Below the pieces are notes generated by a model. That model saw only the letters and a list, made by a program, of their open reading frames with translations. It ran no database searches and had not been told where the DNA came from. This document shows, in pieces, positions 59,509-64,000 of a stretch of DNA of 64,000 nt. Position 1 is the first letter of the stretch, and each line of letters starts with the position of its first letter. The DNA comes from Chromera velia. Taxonomy: Eukaryota; Sar; Chromeraceae. Position numbers and translations under genes: made by a program. Location of the stretch: assembly GCA_018398765.1 (NCBI GenBank), contig JAHBMJ010003630.1, positions 24,510-88,509 of the forward strand, given 5' to 3'.

Positions 59509-62500
59509 ATATGAGACCAACAAACCTGTGGATCGCAGCTGCGGGTGTGAGGCGAAGTTTAGAGGTCCCTCGTGCGACTCTGCATTCAGACAGGAATACA
59601 AGCAAGCATCACGACCAACAAATGTGGAAACAATCTCTGAAAGCGGCCTGCAGCGTTTTTTGAATGTTACAAGAAAGACACTTTCAGAATGAAACCATGT
59701 GCGTATCAGAATGACGTGACAGAAAGGCCGAATCAATGAGACAAAATACGGAAAATGGGGACAATTGACCCACAAATGTGTGACTACCCTGAACTTGCGG
59801 AGCAAGAGGCCGATTCAGAGTCTTCTTTTACTTGAACAAAAAGAGTGACAATCAAATAGACTCTCGTCATGTCAACTTTCATGGAAAAACTTCTAGGCAG
59901 AGAACTGACTGATAAGTGAAGAGAGTCAGGAAGACCAAAATGATTGTTGTATTAATAAATCCTACAAACATCGACAGTTGGTTGAAGATCGTCTCCTCCC
60001 TTTTCTTCGTTCCCTCCATGTTGGTAACAGAGACCGGGGGCAGTGCTGGGGGCTCGATATACTGCAGAAAAGATAAGAATGAAACCATGGAAGTGTGTCT
60101 GTCTGAATGAATAGAAACATTGAGTGAGTGTAGACAGGCAGAACAGGCAAGAACACCTGGTGTTAAGCGGGGCTGTTGACATGATGCAGACAACACAAAT
60201 ATATAGCACTGCATAGGATCGTTGTCAGGTTAAAAGTGGCTAATCGTTGGACTTATTTTGCAAGAACGCAACTTGCAGCGAAATGAGTGTTGAGAGAACC
60301 AAATATGCCAAAAAGCAGGTCAACACTTAAGGAAGCGCGAGAACGCGACTCACTCGAATTGAGTGGACAAACATAGAGTCGATGCTTCTGAGCTGGCAGC
60401 TACATGCTCCTTCCGATGTGATGGCTGTACACCCTTCTGAGGTATACCTGATATTCTGGACGTCTAACAAGGAACACTCCAGCAACCAGGTACCCCCGTT
60501 GGAAGTCAACTGCGCCGCTGTGCTGGAGTACTTCTGTACCGCAAGTGCTTCCTTTGCGGCCTGTTGGGCGCTTTCACTCGGAAGAGGCATGAAAACTGTG
60601 ATATAGTCACCCCCTGGGGTATTTGTTTCACTCTGTAGCTCTCTCTTTGACTCCTCATCTGCCTGTATTTCGTGTAATCTTCTGGTGGATTTTCTTGATC
60701 CTGAGGGAGCTGCTGCCTGCTCCAACACTAGTCTCTCGCTAGAGGACGAAATCGTGTTTCCATTTTCCTCCCTTCCCTGCCTCACAATGAAGGAGACGAA
60801 CAACTCCGCAGTTGGAAAGCCTCCTTCGTACGTTAGGGAGGAGTCAGCAGCTGGGGGTTGGTCGGGCTTCTGCAGGGGCTCAAGAAGAGAGGGAGGTGGG
60901 GACAGATTTGAGTTCTCAAAGTGCTTCTCCATCCAGTCTTTCATGTACAGTGAATTGCTTGACCTGAGACTCATGGATATTCAATATCGTTTTCTGTCAA
61001 GACATGTTCAGCATTAAGTTGCCTGGACCCATCTCTCACAACAGCTCACATCGCCTTGAGAAAACCCAAAAAAATCAAAAAATGACTTGAAATTCAAAGA
61101 AACCATGAAACAGAAGTTTCCCACCGACGCTCTGACTGACTCGACGACTGTGATTGCAAAGTCATCAGATGTGGAGGATGAGTCAGCATTTCTGTCTAGA
61201 GAGGGTCTCCTAGAAGTCCAAAATTTTGTCGACTCGCCGTAGGAACCCGTTCCGACGGCTGCAGGCAGAAAAAGTCACAGACAAAGATATTTCATACGGC
61301 AGAGAGAGAACACTTACATATTGATGTACTTGTGGATCGACAAAATGGGGAATCGACGCATGGATAGATGACAGAAAACTAAAAGGAGACAGAGATGCTA
61401 ACCGACTGACCGACAGACAGGACGGCAGATGGGCAAACAGACAGAGAGATAAACAGACAAATGAAAAAAAAGACCGGTTGAGGTATTCTCGCCCTAACCT
61501 GAAGAGATTGAAGATGTGTTGGCCTTCGAGAAGGTGAGCGTTTGTCTGCCGGTGTCAATTTTAGGGTGCGGGTCATCAACCGATCTTTTCACTACACTGA
61601 TGGTGACGGATGACTTCGGCAGAGCGATCGTGTTTATCTCGTCTACATCCGAGTAGTAAGAGAGATAATCGCCTGCAATTCGTCAAAAGTCCAATGTACG
61701 AAAGAGCAGTAAGACAAGGTATCGAACCATTGAGAGCAGATGAAAGAAACCAGATACAATCCCTTTTTCTTTACACTCAGTGTTTGCACCAACGGAAATT
61801 CATGCAGAAAAGAGGTCCTCCTGGCGGAAACGAAAGAAGATAAAAACAAACAATGAGACAAAAGGCCCCTAGATTCATGGTTCCGATTCAGAAAGAGGAA
61901 GAAACTCAATCAGCTCATCAGGTATAAATCCCATGCCGATCTCCATCTAAATTAAGGCTCACCCATCACATCGTAGATCGCATTTTTTTTCTCTTGGGTG
62001 CCGACATTTCTGGCCTTGACGGCGTTCTTTTATGTCAACGTCAACTTTCCCTCCAGATCTATGCTGGCGTCGTCTATTGCAAGGCTTCCCATAGAGTTCT
62101 GCAGGTCGGATGTCATGCTAGCCATTTGTTCTTCACCTCTAGAGGTTTTTTCTAGACACATCATGCATCTATAGTGGACGAAGTGTACACGCATGCATGT
62201 AGTGTGCAACAAACACTCCCAGGAACTCCACCAGCGAGATGGTCAGCAATGAGAAGTATGACACAGCGAGGATGTAGAAGGCTGAAGAGAAAGGATGCGG
62301 AGAGGAATCATAAGGATAAGTTGAGAGCAATGTGTTCATACCATCTGTCTTTCTGACTCTTTGCTCCCTTCTTCTCTCTACTTGACAGTCACACGAAGCA
62401 GAACCAGACAACACGAGCGAGTAAGAAGCTCTGTGAAACGATCACTGACCGCCAGCCTGTCCACAGTCTCCAACAGCATGCGCAAAGCCATCAGAGCTTC

Positions 62501-63559
62501 TGTAAAGAGCGTCTCGTTTCATAAAGAAGCTCTCGTGGAAATGTCCTTGTTGCTGTACAGAAAGTCCAGCCCTGTCTTCAGCTTGGAGGCGCTTTGTGCT
62601 TGTGCATTCATTACCTGAACCAACGAGAGGCATATCAAGGAGAAGTGAGACACACACATTCAGCATATCTTTTCGCTTATTTTCTAAGCAAGCCAGTGAG
62701 AGCCACCAATCAAGAAGGTGCGACAAGAATATTTTTGTGATTTCCTGTAGCAGCATGACAACACATTATAACTTGCCAGTGAGCGCTCTGCTTTCTCTCC
62801 CTCTTTCCACCAGGTTCAAGATTCCATTCAAAATCATTGCAGAGAGCCTTTGATTATCTGTCACCTGCATCGATTTGTATCGTTATTCTCCCCCGCCGCA
62901 AAATTGTGCCTGCAGGTCATGCAAGCGACTGACCATGTCAATAAACGAGTCTGTTACCGCATTTCCCTCTTCTGTGTAAGTGACGAGGGAGGAGAAGATG
63001 CCTGCCTCCAGCTTGAAGTCATCTGTCAGCTTTGGAGTTCCGTAGGTGTCTGCGTTGTCATACGAGGCCTCTCCAAGAACCTGTACACCGCATGCATCCA
63101 CCTATGCCTGTCTATATTGATATGTACTGTGCGAGCACTGGACAAGAGGATCATGTGTATCCAATGTGGTTGCAGGGCGTTTCTGCACGAAAGTGTATCA
63201 ACAAGACGACAAAGGGTTCCATGTCGAGACACAGTGCTAGGAAAAAAGAAAACAAGGGGCATCTTAACAAGCATGACGTACAAATACGTTATGCAGGGTT
63301 CCATCGCATTGAGAGGTACAAAGCTGCAAAGTGAAGAGCATGCATAATCAAAAAGATCGACAAAAATCCAGGCTGACGTTTGCAATAGTTTATAGAAGGT
63401 TCGTCAGTGCCGATTCGAGCGTTGTGTTAGCGTTTTCAGATGAACCGCTGAGGGAAGACATAAGCAAGGAGATGGTCGTCAAGGAGTCCCTCGTGTTGGA
63501 GAGGTCGATGAAACTCGAGAGGTCATTCAGAGAACTGATCGCGTTGTCCGAAGTGGTCA
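59509..63559 (-). CDS. GPS-motif multi-pass membrane protein (polycystin-1-like), partial, with in-frame stops
   Basis: Phase-consistent exons: 63559-63378, 63080-about 62773, 62614-62450, about 62135-61963, 61672-61499, 61258-61087, 60993-60354, 60061-59910 and 59788 onward. The first seven encode a Ser/Thr-rich ectodomain ending in a GPS-like motif (GGTWLLEC, EGCTAITSEGACSCQLRSID). The next exon supplies a first membrane helix (MFVGFINTTIILVFLTLF). This order is that of GAIN/GPS proteins such as polycystin-1 and adhesion receptors, where the GPS is cut autocatalytically; no cleavage-site His-Leu-Ser/Thr is obvious. Stops inside exons: TAA 63390-63392, TAA 62883-62885, TGA 62519-62521, TAA 62030-62032, TGA 60981-60983. 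The 62773/62614 and 62450/62135 junctions are not in phase as drawn, so an exon may be missing. The 5' end lies beyond the window. Confidence 0.6.
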
Positions 63560-63564
63560 CTGCA

Positions 63565-64000
63565 CACACTCACTCATTCACTCACTCACTCACTCTCTTA
63601 CTCACTCACTCACTCACTCACTCACTCACTCTCTTACTCACTCACTCACTCACTCACTCACTCACTCACTCTTTTACTCACTCACTCACTCATTCGCTCA
63701 CTCGCTCACTCACTCACTCACCGACTCACTCTCTTACTCACTCACTCACTCAGTCCCTCACTCACTCACTCACACCCTCACTCACTCACTCTCCACTCAC
63801 TCACTCACTCTCCACTCACTCATTCACTCACTCACTCACTCAACAACCAACCAATCAGTCAATCAGTCAATCAGTCAATCAGTCAATTAGTCAATCAGTC
63901 AGTCAGTCAGTCAGTCAGTCAGTTATTCAGTCAGTCAGTCAGTCAGTCAGTCAGTCGGTCGGTCAGTCGGTCGGTCAGTCGGTCGGTCGGTCGGTCGGTC
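63565..64000. repeat. ACTC and GTCA/GTCG tetranucleotide arrays
   Basis: About 270 bp of CACT units is followed by about 150 bp of GTCA units that drift to GTCG at the window edge. In minus sense the array ends right at the acceptor (GTGTGTGCAG) of the exon at 63559. Confidence 0.95.

Noticed and set aside
62170-62300. Extra membrane helix (AFYILAVSYFSLLTISLVEF) before the GPS exon
   Set aside because: No phase-consistent splice sites connect it to neighbouring exons; it may be intron sequence.
1-64000. Reassignment of stop codons in the nuclear code
   Set aside because: Cystinosin (1150 codons), the CCCH protein (894) and DNALI1 (239) have no internal stops and end at stops exactly where expected, so a global change is not supported; the anomaly is locus-specific.

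Overview
This is nuclear DNA of a eukaryote. Protein-coding stretches are cut by introns with GT...AG borders (acceptors mostly TGCAG), genes are far apart, and the space between them is filled with microsatellites, inverted-repeat elements and decayed element ORFs. Three loci point to a flagellated alveolate related to apicomplexans. They are an axonemal dynein p28 gene, a secreted protein with CPW-WPC signatures, and dense TGCATGCA motifs (a known ApiAP2-type target) in promoters. A photosynthetic chromerid such as Chromera velia fits best, but that is an inference. No rRNA, tRNA or CRISPR array was recognised.

Layout. 1-1746 (-): long element-like frame with a GIY-YIG nuclease module, running off the left edge. 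4.1-8.3 kb: a coding frame split by a 2.3 kb inverted-repeat insertion, and a second copy of its left part. 9.2-12.9 kb: simple repeats, including a ~550 bp pure-purine tract. 12,913-17,011 (-): a five-exon gene with two CCCH zinc fingers. 18.1-22.8 kb (+) and 26.9-28.8 kb (+): two large decayed coding loci, the first with a ~1 kb MITE-like element inside it; between them lies an 856 bp element with perfect 8 bp target duplications. 30.2-33.1 kb: a 2.9 kb segment bounded by inverted repeats and holding two opposed genes. 33.4-34.2 kb: tail of a LINE-like reverse transcriptase ORF. 34.5-37.9 kb: dispersed repeats, a minisatellite and another decayed ORF. 38,518-43,520 (-): a six-exon cystinosin gene with a very large luminal domain, divergent from the CPW-WPC locus (44.1-45.4 kb, +). 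46,436-48,774 (-): a four-exon DNALI1/p28 gene. 50.5-63.6 kb (-): exons of one or two large membrane-protein genes, including a GPS-type autoproteolysis motif followed by membrane segments.

The most unusual observation is a contrast between genes. The cystinosin, CCCH and DNALI1 genes have perfectly open, phase-consistent exons. The GPS/membrane gene and several element ORFs keep long frames and splice phase but carry isolated in-frame TAA, TAG or TGA codons, nearly all explicable as C-to-T changes of Gln or Arg codons. Decay by cytosine deamination, stop readthrough or transcript editing are the competing explanations. A global change of code is unlikely because neighbouring genes do not show it.
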